Assembly (NCBI GenBank): GCA_965602225.1
Contig: CBFCYE010000063.1
Span: 1 to 8,757 of the forward strand
Source of the DNA: Tenderia sp965602225
GTDB taxonomy: Bacteria; Pseudomonadota; Gammaproteobacteria; Tenderiales; Tenderiaceae
Reading direction: 5' to 3'
DNA length: 8,757 bases
Notes under the pieces: model-generated
Databases searched by the model: none
Told to the model about the DNA's origin: nothing
What the model saw: only the letters and a program-made list of their open reading frames with translations
Position numbers and translations under genes: made by a program
Shown: positions 1 through 6,807 of the stretch, piece after piece
Numbering within the stretch: the first letter of the stretch is position 1
How the letters are laid out: each line of letters starts with the position of its first letter

Positions 1-513
1 CAGCAACGTGGCCTGGTTGAGCGCAAGCGTTCCAATGATCAAAAAAGCTGGGAGTATCACCTCACGCAAGCAGGGGTTGAACTCGAATCCATTGTGATGG
101 ATCTCGGCAAGTGGGGCGCGCGCTGGGTGCGCAGCCAGATGTCGACGGATGATATGAGTGTTGAATTATTGATGTGGGACATGCGCCGCACCATCGATAC
201 CTCAGCCTTGCCGCAAGGCCGAACGGTGTTGCAGTTTGAGTTCACAGATCTGAAAAAAGCCTATCGCAACTGGTGGATGATTATTGAAAATAACGAAATT
301 GATCTTTGTGTCGATGATCCTGGCTTTGATGCGGATGTAAGTTTTAACAGCGACCTTAAAACCATGACCGAGCTATGGGTAGGGGATATCAGTCTTGCAA
401 AAGCACAAGCTGGCGGCAGCTTACGTATCAGCGGTGCAACGCGGCTGACGCGCAGTATTTCGAAGTGGATGGTGTTCAGTGCCTTCGCGGGTATTAAGAG
501 TGGGTTGGCTTAG
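1..513 (+). CDS. HxlR-type winged-helix regulator with C-terminal SCP2-like domain (5' truncated)
   Basis: The frame is open from base 1, so the start lies outside the window; 170 codons are visible. The first ~45 residues look like the C-terminal half of an HxlR winged helix: a wing region (RGLVERKRSNDQKSWEYHL), then LTQAGVEL and a helix with DLGKWGARWV, close to the family pattern Y.LT..G.EL...LG.WG..W. The remaining ~120 residues resemble the SCP2/sterol-carrier-like domain found at the C-terminus of some HxlR proteins (the stretch with DADVSFNSDLKTMTELWVGD, then GGSLRISGATRL). Known for the family: DNA-binding regulators of redox, stress or catabolic genes, often acting on a neighbouring gene. 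Inference: the SCP2-like part may bind a small hydrophobic ligand. The target is probably upstream, out of view. It converges on spoVR with a 43-bp gap and no clear terminator. An ATG at 94 gives a shorter frame, but the continuous homology upstream shows that it is internal. Confidence 0.82.
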   Translation, partial: QQRGLVERKRSNDQKSWEYHLTQAGVELESIVMDLGKWGARWVRSQMSTDDMSVELLMWDMRRTIDTSALPQGRTVLQFEFTDLKKAYRNWWMIIENNEIDLCVDDPGFDADVSFNSDLKTMTELWVGDISLAKAQAGGSLRISGATRLTRSISKWMVFSAFAGIKSGLA

Positions 514-556
514 GAATTAACGCAACAGAATATCTTGGTTTATGACAGGAGGGTGA

Positions 557-2053
557 TCAATTATCAATTAGGCACTCATGAGTCATTTCATAATCACCAT
601 CTTCATTCAGGCTTTCAATCCGCACGGTGAAACCCCATAGGCGGGACAGGTGTTTCAGGGTTTCATCGGTTTGTTCATTCAATGGTCTTCTGTTGTGGGT
701 TTCATAACGCAGGGTCATTGATCTGTCACCACGCATGTCTACGCTGTAGACCTGCAGGTTGGGTTCGCGGCTGCCGAGGTTGTAATGCTCTGACAGGGCG
801 TGGCGTACATGGCGATAGCCTTTGTCGTCGTGTATGGCGGATACCATCAGTGAATTATCATTGTCGTCATCCAGTACAGAAAACAGTTTCATATTTCTGA
901 TTACATTGGGTGACAGGTATTGCGAGATGAAGCTTTCATCCTTGAAATTACGCATGGCAAAGTCCAATACCTTCAGCCAGTCTCCGCCGGCAATGTCAGG
1001 AAACCACTCTTTGTCTTCTTCGGTTGGTTGCTCACAAATTCTTTTCAGATCCTGAAAGATATTAAAGCCAAGGGTGTATGGATTCAGGCCACTATAAAAT
1101 TTGCTGTCAAATGGTGGCTGATAAATGACATTGGTGTGTGACTGCAGAAACTCCATCATAAAACCTTCATTCACCAGGCCTTCGTCATACAGCTTGTTGA
1201 GTAGGGTGTAATGCCAGAATGTGGCCCAGCCTTCATTCATCACCTGGGTTTGCCGCTGGGGATAAAAATATTGGGCAATCTTTCTCACTATACGGACAAT
1301 CTCACGTTGCCATGTATCGAGCATGGGGGAATTCTTCTCTATAAAGTAGAGCAGGTTTTCCTGAGGTTCTTCAGGCCAGACTTGGGCCTTTTCCTCTAAG
1401 CTGTCCTTGTCTGAGCTTGGTAGGGTTCGCCACAGGTCGTTCACCTGTGATTGAAGGTAATCTTCACGTTCCCTTTGTGTACCTTCTTCACCGTAAAGCG
1501 ATACCTTTTGCTGACGTTTATATCTATCAACACCAAAGTTCATTAAGGCATGACAAGAATCGATGAGCTGCTCAACTTCATCTGCGCCATAACGTTGCTC
1601 ACATTTATTGACGTAGTTTCTGGCGAACAGTAAATAATCGACGATTGAGTCGGCGACAGTCCATGATTTGAACAGGTAATTATTCTTGAAAAATGAGTTG
1701 TGACCATAGGAGGCATGGGCAATGACCAGCGCCTGCATGGGCATGGTGTTTTCTTCCATCAGGTAGGCTATGCAGGGGTCTGAGTTAATGACTATTTCGT
1801 ATGCCAGGCCCATATGACCGCGTTTATAGTTTTGTTCGACGCTGAGGAACTGTTTGCCAAATGACCAGTGGTGATAACCGATGGGCATACCGACCGTAGA
1901 GTAGGCATCCATCATTTGCTCGGCAGATATAATCTCAATCTGGTTGGGATAGGTATCCAGGCCGAAATCTGCAGCGATTCTGGAAATCTCGCGGTCATAG
2001 TCGAGCAGCAGGTCGAAGGTCCATTCCGAGGTTTCTGAAATATATTTGCTCAT
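557..2053 (-). CDS. spoVR: SpoVR family protein (YcgB-like)
   Basis: Encodes 498 aa, close to the usual ~500-510 aa of YcgB/SpoVR proteins. Recognised from family-typical stretches: the N-terminus with YPNQIEIISAEQMMDAYST, the GMPIGYHHWSFGK block (~55-67), the AHASYGHNSFFKNNYLF block (~112-128) and NEGWATFWHY (~273-282). The clustered His and Glu residues in the last two blocks (H113, H118, E274, H281) look like a possible metal site; that is inference only. No signal peptide or membrane segment is seen, so it is likely cytoplasmic. In Bacillus the homologue is needed for spore cortex formation; in non-sporulating proteobacteria the biochemical role is unclear. Its ATG overlaps the yeaH stop by 4 bases (ATGA), and no good Shine-Dalgarno precedes it, so translation is probably coupled. 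It is the last gene of the prkA-yeaH-spoVR operon. Confidence 0.95.
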   Translation of the reverse strand: MSKYISETSEWTFDLLLDYDREISRIAADFGLDTYPNQIEIISAEQMMDAYSTVGMPIGYHHWSFGKQFLSVEQNYKRGHMGLAYEIVINSDPCIAYLMEENTMPMQALVIAHASYGHNSFFKNNYLFKSWTVADSIVDYLLFARNYVNKCEQRYGADEVEQLIDSCHALMNFGVDRYKRQQKVSLYGEEGTQREREDYLQSQVNDLWRTLPSSDKDSLEEKAQVWPEEPQENLLYFIEKNSPMLDTWQREIVRIVRKIAQYFYPQRQTQVMNEGWATFWHYTLLNKLYDEGLVNEGFMMEFLQSHTNVIYQPPFDSKFYSGLNPYTLGFNIFQDLKRICEQPTEEDKEWFPDIAGGDWLKVLDFAMRNFKDESFISQYLSPNVIRNMKLFSVLDDDNDNSLMVSAIHDDKGYRHVRHALSEHYNLGSREPNLQVYSVDMRGDRSMTLRYETHNRRPLNEQTDETLKHLSRLWGFTVRIESLNEDGDYEMTHECLIDN

Positions 2054-3315
2054 GAGGCATTCTTTTCAAAAAGTTTTTTAAAGACAGGATATATCTCTGA
2101 AATTTCTGTCAGCTTTTGCATGGCGAAGTTTGGGCATGCTGCCGAGACATTTTCATACTCGGCCCATAGGTTGCCGATAGGGGTGTCTTCGTTGATTTCG
2201 ATGTAGGCATAGTATTGCAGGAACGGCATGATCGAATTGACCAGCAGGTCTCGACATACGGGCGAATCATCAGTCCAGTTGTCACCATCAGAGGCCTGGG
2301 CGGCATAGAGATTCCACTCTGAGGTAGGGTAACGCTCCTGAATGATGTCGCGCATCAGTTTCAGCGCACTGGAGACAACCGTCCCGCCAGTTTCACGTGA
2401 GTAAAAGAATTCCTCTTCATCAACCTCTTTGGCGATGGTGTGATGGCGGATAAAGACTAATTCAATATGTTCATATGAACGGGTCAAAAACAGGTAGAGC
2501 AGGGTGAAGAAGCGCTTGGCCACGTCTTTTTCAAATTCGCCCATCGAGCCTGACACGTCCATAAGACAGAACATAACGGCCTGGGTAGTTGGCACAGGTT
2601 CGTCGATGCGGTTGTTGAAGCGCAAGTCAAAGGTATCTATGTATGGAATCTTTTTTATTTTCGCCCTTAGTTCGGCGATTTCAGCTTCCAGGCGGCTTAT
2701 TAGAACCTTGTCTGGTGTGGCAGATGATTGCTCTTTTAGCAGCTCTTCTTCAAGCGGTTTGATCTGTTTACGGTATGGGCCAGATAGGGCAATACGTCTC
2801 GCCAGAGAGCCTTTCATTGATCGGATAACATTGATGTTTGATGGTGTGCCTGAGGTGGTATAACCGGCACGCACCTTCTTGAACTGAATTTCTTTGGCTA
2901 GCTGAGTTTTTATCATATTGGGTAATTCAAGATCTTCAAAGAAAAGATCCATGAACTCTTCCCGCGACAGGGTGAAGCTAAACTCGTCCTCACCTTCGCC
3001 TGAATCGCTGGCCTGTTTGCCACCCTGGCCAGCACCACCTTTGGGGCGGGGGATGGAATCGCCGCTAGTAAACTCTTTGTTGCCTGGGTAAACACCGTCC
3101 TTCACACCACCCTGGCCGGTGCCAAAAGTGGGTTCAGAGATGTCTTTTGATGGGATGTTGACACTTTCGCCGTGTTCCATATCAGCGATGCTGCGCTTGG
3201 CAACGGCATCTACAACGGCCTTTTTCAGGTGCTTTTTATAACGCCGAATAAACTTCTGGCGATTAACCGCACTTTTATTTTTACCGTTTACACGACGGTC
3301 TATTATCTGGCTCAC
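2050..3315 (-). CDS. yeaH: YeaH/YhbH family protein (DUF444) with VWA domain
   Basis: Encodes 421 aa, near the ~427 aa of Escherichia coli YeaH. The N-terminus IDRRVNGKNKSAVNRQKFIRRY and the SVNIPSKDISEPTF block are highly family-specific. A Gly/Lys-rich, low-complexity linker follows (~65-110). The C-terminal half is a von Willebrand A fold with an intact MIDAS: DVSGS at 253-257, the Thr of GGTVVS (~312) and the Asp of SDGDN (~343). Such VWA proteins commonly partner AAA+ ATPases, which fits the position directly after prkA; a physical complex with PrkA or SpoVR is inference. The start is GTG: the gene lies 49 bases after the prkA stop, with AAGGTG placed 7 nt before this GTG, while a nearby ATG at 3322 is out of frame. 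The 3' end overlaps spoVR by 4 bases. Confidence 0.95.
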   Translation of the reverse strand: MSQIIDRRVNGKNKSAVNRQKFIRRYKKHLKKAVVDAVAKRSIADMEHGESVNIPSKDISEPTFGTGQGGVKDGVYPGNKEFTSGDSIPRPKGGAGQGGKQASDSGEGEDEFSFTLSREEFMDLFFEDLELPNMIKTQLAKEIQFKKVRAGYTTSGTPSNINVIRSMKGSLARRIALSGPYRKQIKPLEEELLKEQSSATPDKVLISRLEAEIAELRAKIKKIPYIDTFDLRFNNRIDEPVPTTQAVMFCLMDVSGSMGEFEKDVAKRFFTLLYLFLTRSYEHIELVFIRHHTIAKEVDEEEFFYSRETGGTVVSSALKLMRDIIQERYPTSEWNLYAAQASDGDNWTDDSPVCRDLLVNSIMPFLQYYAYIEINEDTPIGNLWAEYENVSAACPNFAMQKLTEISEIYPVFKKLFEKNAS

Positions 3316-3328
3316 TGCCCATCACCTT
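3313..3328 (-). promoter_or_regulatory. Ribosome binding site that fixes the GTG start of yeaH
   Basis: On the minus strand AAGGTG (3328-3323) is followed by 7 nt and GTG (3315-3313). The ATG that begins at 3322 is in another frame and sits too close to the AAGGTG, so the GTG is the supported start. Confidence 0.6.
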
Positions 3329-3364
3329 ATAGTGTTGTGTATGGCACTGGATACGGCACGTCAA

Positions 3365-5287
3365 TTATGACGATTTCCGTGTTCTTAGATGCCATTCACA
3401 CAGCAACCTTACCTGCTTAGGTGTGTAGCCTTTTGAGACCATGCGATCGACAAACTCCTTGTGTTTCTGCTGATCCTCAGTTGAAGATTTGGCACTAAAT
3501 GAAATGACCGGCAGAATGTCTTCGGTGGTGGAAAACATCTTCTTCTCAATCACGCCACGAATCTTTTCATAGCTGGTCCAAAGCGGATTTTTACCTTCAT
3601 TGTTGGCGCGAGCCCGCAAGGTGAAGTTGACAATCTCGTTTCTGAAATCCTTGGGATTGCTAATGCCTGCAGGTTTCTCAATCTTTTCCAACTCATCATT
3701 GAGTGCGGCACGGTCAAGCATTTCACCGGTATCAGGGTCTCTGAATTCGGAATCCTGAATCCAGTAATCGGCATAGGTGACGTAGCGATCGAATACGTTC
3801 TGACCGTATTCGCTGTATGACTCGAGATAAGCGGTCTGCAGTTCCTTGGTAATGAACTCTGAATAATTGGTGGCGAGATAACCTTTGAGGAAGCCGATGT
3901 ATTTATCTCTGATTTCAGGTGAGTACTGCTCCTGTTCGACCTGTTGCTCAAGGATGTAGAGCAAGTGCACAGGGTTGGCCGCTATCTCGGTGTGGTCATA
4001 GTTAAAGACCTTTGACAGTATCTTGAATGCAAAGCGGGTAGACAGCCCGGTCATGCCTTCGTCGGGACCGGCAGTGTCTTTATATTCCTGTATAGACTTG
4101 GCTTTCGGGTCTATATCCTTCAAATTCTCACCATCATAGATACGCATTTTTGAGAACAGACTGGAGTTCTCTGGTTCTATCAGGCGAGTAAGGACAGCAA
4201 ACTGGGCCATCATCTGCAGTGTGTCAGGTGCGCATGGTGCTGCTTTCAGCGAGCTTTCTCTGAGCAGTTTTTCATATATCTTTACTTCTTCTGAAACACG
4301 CAAACAGTAAGGAACCTTGACGATATAGATTCGATCAAGAAAGGCCTCGTTGTTTTTGTTGTTCTTGAATGACACCCATTCTGATTCGTTAGAGTGGGCA
4401 AGAATAACGCCGTTGAATGGGATGGCAGCAAAACCCTCCGTACCCTTGTAGTTACATTCCTGGGTGGCGGTGAGTAGTGGGTGTAATACCTTGATAGGTG
4501 CCTTGAACATTTCCACGAACTCAAGCATGCCCTGATTGGCCTGACACAGCCCGCCTGAAAAGCTATAGGCGTCTGGGTCATCCTGAGAGTATTGCTCCAG
4601 CATTCTGATATCAACCTTACCTACCAGCGCTGAAATGTCCTGGTTGTTTTCATCACCAGGTTCGGTTTTGGCAATACCAATCTGTTGCAATACCGATGGG
4701 TTTAATTTTACGACCCTGAATTTTGACAGGTCACCATTGTGTTCATGCAGGCGCTTAACTGCCCAGGGTGACATGATGCCTGGTAAATAACGACGTTCTA
4801 TGCCGTAGTCTTCTTCGAGAATCTTGCCATCTTCATCCGGTGAAAACAGTCCCAGTGGTGATTCATTAACCGGTGAACCCTTGATAGCGTAGAAGGGTCT
4901 TTTTTCCATCAGTGATTTTAATTTCTCTGCCAGCGATGACTTGCCGCCACCGACGGGGCCAAGCAGATAGAGAATCTGTTTCTTTTCTTCCAGGCCTTGA
5001 GCCGCATGTTTGTAGAAAGAAACGATTTTTTCAATGGTCTCCTCCATGCCATAAAACTCTTTGAAGGCGGGGTAGATCTTGATGACCTTGTTGGAGAATA
5101 TTCGGCTGAGTCTAGGGTCGCCTTTGGTATCAACGAGCTCAGGTTCGCCGATTGCCAGCAGCATGCGTTCCGCCGCAGTCGCATAGACAGACGGATCAGA
5201 TTTGCACAGATCCAGGTACTCCTGGAGACTCATCTCATCCTCTTTGGCTTCCTCGTATCGATCTTGAAACTGATTGAAGATACTCAT
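3365..5287 (-). CDS. prkA: PrkA family serine protein kinase / AAA+ protein (YeaG-like)
   Basis: Encodes 640 aa, against 644 aa for E. coli YeaG. The N-terminal PrkA AAA domain (~20-400) shows a Walker A loop GPVGGGKSS (110-118, Lys116), a Walker B-like GMLEFVEMFK (253-262) and a sensor-like GVILAHSNESEW (293-304). The C-terminal part (~420-640) matches the region annotated as the PrkA kinase domain. Family knowledge: YeaG phosphorylates protein substrates and is tied to nitrogen and carbon starvation survival in E. coli; Bacillus PrkA has also been reported with protease-like activity. It is the first gene of an operon with yeaH and spoVR, all on the minus strand. The start ATG is backed by GAGGTG (5300-5295) 7 nt upstream. 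No frameshift or missing motif was seen. It is cytoplasmic by sequence. Confidence 0.97.
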   Translation of the reverse strand: MSIFNQFQDRYEEAKEDEMSLQEYLDLCKSDPSVYATAAERMLLAIGEPELVDTKGDPRLSRIFSNKVIKIYPAFKEFYGMEETIEKIVSFYKHAAQGLEEKKQILYLLGPVGGGKSSLAEKLKSLMEKRPFYAIKGSPVNESPLGLFSPDEDGKILEEDYGIERRYLPGIMSPWAVKRLHEHNGDLSKFRVVKLNPSVLQQIGIAKTEPGDENNQDISALVGKVDIRMLEQYSQDDPDAYSFSGGLCQANQGMLEFVEMFKAPIKVLHPLLTATQECNYKGTEGFAAIPFNGVILAHSNESEWVSFKNNKNNEAFLDRIYIVKVPYCLRVSEEVKIYEKLLRESSLKAAPCAPDTLQMMAQFAVLTRLIEPENSSLFSKMRIYDGENLKDIDPKAKSIQEYKDTAGPDEGMTGLSTRFAFKILSKVFNYDHTEIAANPVHLLYILEQQVEQEQYSPEIRDKYIGFLKGYLATNYSEFITKELQTAYLESYSEYGQNVFDRYVTYADYWIQDSEFRDPDTGEMLDRAALNDELEKIEKPAGISNPKDFRNEIVNFTLRARANNEGKNPLWTSYEKIRGVIEKKMFSTTEDILPVISFSAKSSTEDQQKHKEFVDRMVSKGYTPKQVRLLCEWHLRTRKSS

Positions 5288-5322
5288 GGCCGATCACCTC
5301 GTTATGTTGAACTGTCCTTAAA

Positions 5323-5352
5323 GCTATAGTTCCTTGCTGCACTTTATGACAA
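5323..5352 (-). promoter_or_regulatory. Putative sigma-70/sigma-S promoter of prkA-yeaH-spoVR
   Basis: On the minus strand TTGTCA (5352-5347; 5 of 6 to TTGACA) is followed by 18 nt and TATAGC (5328-5323; 4 of 6 to TATAAT). The -10 region reads as CTATAGCTT, resembling the sigma-S-preferred CTATACT. The leader would be about 30 nt. It was chosen by eye; the known starvation link of the family agrees but proves nothing. Confidence 0.4.
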
Positions 5353-5412
5353 CTCTCGGCAGAAATTAACAGGCTTAGCTTTCCAGGAATACATATGGAC
5401 GGGGAAAACATT

Positions 5413-5436
5413 CCGTACATTAAAATCAATGTACGG
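5413..5436. repeat. Perfect interrupted palindrome, candidate operator
   Basis: Arms CCGTACATT (5413-5421) and AATGTACGG (5428-5436) are exact reverse complements of 9 bp around a 6-nt spacer AAAATC. No T-run follows on either strand, so it is not an intrinsic terminator. It sits about 60 bp upstream of the putative prkA -35 box, which fits the operator of a dimeric regulator. The regulator is not identified. Confidence 0.6.
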
Positions 5437-5730
5437 CAGAGAGCAATCACAGTATTTTCAAAGATCTATATTATTTATCGGCACACTTAACTTAAGTCGT
5501 TAGCTATTATTTTTTAAATAACAGCCTGCCGTCATAGTAATAGAGTTCAATTTTATTGAATGATTCATGAAATATTTATGATCTATTTGTTCTTATGCCG
5601 TTTTGATCCTGCAATTCTTGCAATAGAGCCGGCGAGTCTGGTTAACCGGTTTCAATAGTTTGTCTTGCGCCAACATACGCCACCGATAAATCTGCCTGCC
5701 CAGTTTTTTGTGCACACAGGGGTAATAGCT

Positions 5731-5745
5731 GCATTAAATTAGTGC
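5731..5745. promoter_or_regulatory. NtrC-like site upstream of nasT
   Basis: GCAT-N7-GTGC (7 of 8 to the GCAC-N7-GTGC core of enterobacterial NtrC sites), flanked by T and A to give TGCAT-N7-GTGCA. It is centred about 119 bp upstream of the nasT start predicted from the -24/-12 element. A right half-site GTGC (5710-5713) lies exactly 32 bp further upstream. Confidence 0.4.
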
Positions 5746-5830
5746 AAAACGCTGATCTTGGCTCTGCCTGTATCACTGATGGTTAATATATCTCATTGTT
5801 TATAAATATATATTTTAATAATTATGAAAT

Positions 5831-5846
5831 TGGAATGGTATTTGCG
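5831..5846 (+). promoter_or_regulatory. Sigma-54-like -24/-12 element before nasT
   Basis: TGGAAT-N5-TTGCG keeps the invariant GG (5832-5833) and GC (5844-5845) with 10 bp between them, but the -24 half departs from TGGCAC at two positions. The predicted start is ~5857, giving a 43-nt leader without ANTAR hairpins. It is weaker than the elements before the porin and nrtA. Confidence 0.45.
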
Positions 5847-5899
5847 AAGAGTTTATACAGACAAAGAAATAAAGCAAAAAGCGGAGTGGCAGTTTAACT

Positions 5900-6478
5900 A
5901 TGAATGCAAGACTAATGTTGGTCTATCAATCCAAGCAACGGCAGCAGCTTTTGCTGCAGGCGGTAGAAGAGAGTGACTACGAGATAGCGGCCTGTGCTGC
6001 ATTGGATGCTGATTTGCAACAGACGCTACAGGCGGGTCTGGCAGACGTCATCATCTTTTATGTTGATGAGCCTGACCAGAAGTTGTTGGCGCGGACGCAT
6101 AGTCTGAATCAGCTGCATGCTATCCCTATCGTCATGTTTGCTGAGTCGGGTGACAAAGAAACAATTATTGAAGCGGTCAATGCCGGTGTGACCTCTTATG
6201 TCGTCGACGGCCTGTTGCCTAAACGTCTGCAGCCAATCGTTGAAGCGGCCATGGCACGGTTTAAGGTCTTTCAGTCACTACGCCAGGAATTGAATGAGAC
6301 CAAGTGCAAACTGGAAGATCGCAAACACATAGACAAGGCCAAGGGCATTCTGATGCAGCAAAAAACTATCAGTGAAGACCAGGCCTATCAGGCCCTGCGT
6401 AAACTGGCCATGGATAGAAACATCAAGCTTGGTGAGGCGGCCTGTAATGTCATTGCCATGGCTGAGCTATTCAACTAA
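5900..6478 (+). CDS. nasT: NasT-type antitermination regulator (pseudo-receiver + ANTAR)
   Basis: Encodes 192 aa, the normal NasT size. Residues ~1-120 form a response-regulator receiver fold ending in the NasT-typical IPIVMF (75-80), AGVTSYVVDGL (95-105) and a following AMARF helix. A coiled-coil linker (~122-142) leads into the C-terminal ANTAR RNA-binding domain (~143-190) with HIDKAKGILM, QAYQALRKLAMD and KLGEAA. Family role: binds paired hairpins with A1/G4 hexaloops in leader RNA and stops a terminator from forming; in other bacteria NasS holds NasT until nitrate or nitrite binds. Here the usual receiver phospho-acceptor position appears to be Tyr54 (IIFYVDEP) and the N-terminal acidic residues are missing (LVYQSKQ), so control by phosphorylation is unlikely. 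GGAG lies 13 nt before the ATG, a long spacing. No nasS adjoins it. Likely targets are the two leaders just downstream. No terminator follows. Confidence 0.93.
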   Translation: MNARLMLVYQSKQRQQLLLQAVEESDYEIAACAALDADLQQTLQAGLADVIIFYVDEPDQKLLARTHSLNQLHAIPIVMFAESGDKETIIEAVNAGVTSYVVDGLLPKRLQPIVEAAMARFKVFQSLRQELNETKCKLEDRKHIDKAKGILMQQKTISEDQAYQALRKLAMDRNIKLGEAACNVIAMAELFN

Positions 6479-6511
6479 AGACAGAGTTGCCCAACTTGTG
6501 TGCGATGGTCT

Positions 6512-6558
6512 GCACATTGATAGTGCGAGCAGTTTTCGGTGCTGCACTTTTAGCGCAC
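6512..6558. promoter_or_regulatory. Pair of NtrC-like sites upstream of the porin promoter
   Basis: Site 1 (6512-6526) is a perfect GCAC-N7-GTGC, preceded by T. Site 2 (6544-6558) has a perfect left half GCAC and a poor right half (GCAC instead of GTGC). Their centres are 32 bp apart, and fall at about -140 and -108 from the start predicted by the -24/-12 element, the same geometry as the classical E. coli glnA enhancer. Site 2 is weak on sequence alone. Confidence 0.5.
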
Positions 6559-6632
6559 GTTATCTTGTTTATGAAGCATGGTGATAGTCCTATTTGGGGG
6601 TAAATCTCATAAAAACAAGTGCTTGTAAAATG

Positions 6633-6648
6633 TGGTACAGGATTTGCA
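6633..6648 (+). promoter_or_regulatory. Sigma-54 promoter of the porin leader
   Basis: TGGTAC-N5-TTGCA differs from the TGGCAC-N5-TTGCA consensus at one base; GG (6634-6635) and GC (6646-6647) are separated by 10 bp. The predicted transcription start is ~6659, 10 nt before the first ANTAR hairpin and 149 nt before the porin ATG. Confidence 0.8.
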
Positions 6649-6668
6649 ATCATAAATGAACAATGAAT

Positions 6669-6730
6669 CTGTTGGCCAATGGCGGCCACAGAGAATTTAA
6701 AAAAATCAGGGTTTTGGATAATGGCGTCCA
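6669..6730 (+). promoter_or_regulatory. ANTAR-responsive dual-hairpin leader RNA of the porin gene
   Basis: Hairpin P1: CTGT-(T bulge)-GGCC (6669-6677), loop AATGGC (6678-6683), GGCCACAG (6684-6691). Hairpin P2: TGGAT (6715-6719), loop AATGGC (6720-6725), GTCCA (6726-6730) with a closing U-G pair. Both loops are identical six-base loops with A at position 1 and G at position 4, the signature bound by ANTAR domains such as NasR, NasT and AmiR. The linker is 23 nt and A/T-rich. The P2 loop and 3' arm are also the 5' arm of the terminator at 6724-6776, so P2 and the terminator cannot coexist. NasT, encoded just upstream, is the expected ligand. Confidence 0.85.
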
Positions 6731-6776
6731 CTCGTATTGCGACTCAATAGTCGCAAGCGTGTGGGCGCTTTTTTTT
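6724..6776 (+). terminator. Intrinsic terminator (attenuator) in the porin leader
   Basis: Outer stem GCGTCCAC (6724-6731) with GTGGGCGC (6761-6768), one G-U pair. Inner perfect 8-bp stem TTGCGACT (6737-6744) / AGTCGCAA (6749-6756) with loop CAAT. Eight T follow (6769-6776). It lies before the porin start codon, so it attenuates the gene unless P2 of the ANTAR motif is stabilised. Confidence 0.9.
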
Positions 6777-6807
6777 GCGTTAACTTTAGAAGAAGGAAGT
6801 GGAAAAG

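Larger units (their letters stand above)
5288..5899. other. Intergenic region between divergent prkA operon and nasT
   Basis: This 612-bp stretch has no convincing gene. It holds the putative prkA promoter (5323-5352, minus), a perfect interrupted palindrome (5413-5436), an NtrC-like site (5731-5745), and an AT-rich run (~5795-5830) leading into a -24/-12-like element for nasT (5831-5846). I found no GG-N10-GC element on the minus strand in the part nearest prkA. The stretch ~5460-5700 shows nothing I can name. Confidence 0.6.

Noticed and set aside
514..556. Bidirectional terminator between the convergent HxlR and spoVR genes
   Set aside because: No stable GC-rich stem with a T-run was found in the 43-bp gap.
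682..1399. Plus-strand open frames within spoVR
   Set aside because: They are shadows of a highly conserved minus-strand gene, with no recognisable protein features.
5719..5732. GG-N10-GC pattern (GG at 5719, GC at 5731) as another sigma-54 promoter
   Set aside because: Beyond the dinucleotides it shares too little with TGGCAC-N5-TTGCA, and it overlaps the NtrC-like site; a better element lies at 5831.
6485..6496. AGTTGCCCAACT palindrome after nasT as a terminator
   Set aside because: The loop would be only two bases and no T-run follows.
6799..6807. GTG at 6799 as the porin start, adding three residues
   Set aside because: It lies within the AAGGAAG ribosome-binding sequence; ATG at 6808 has proper spacing and gives a normal signal peptide.
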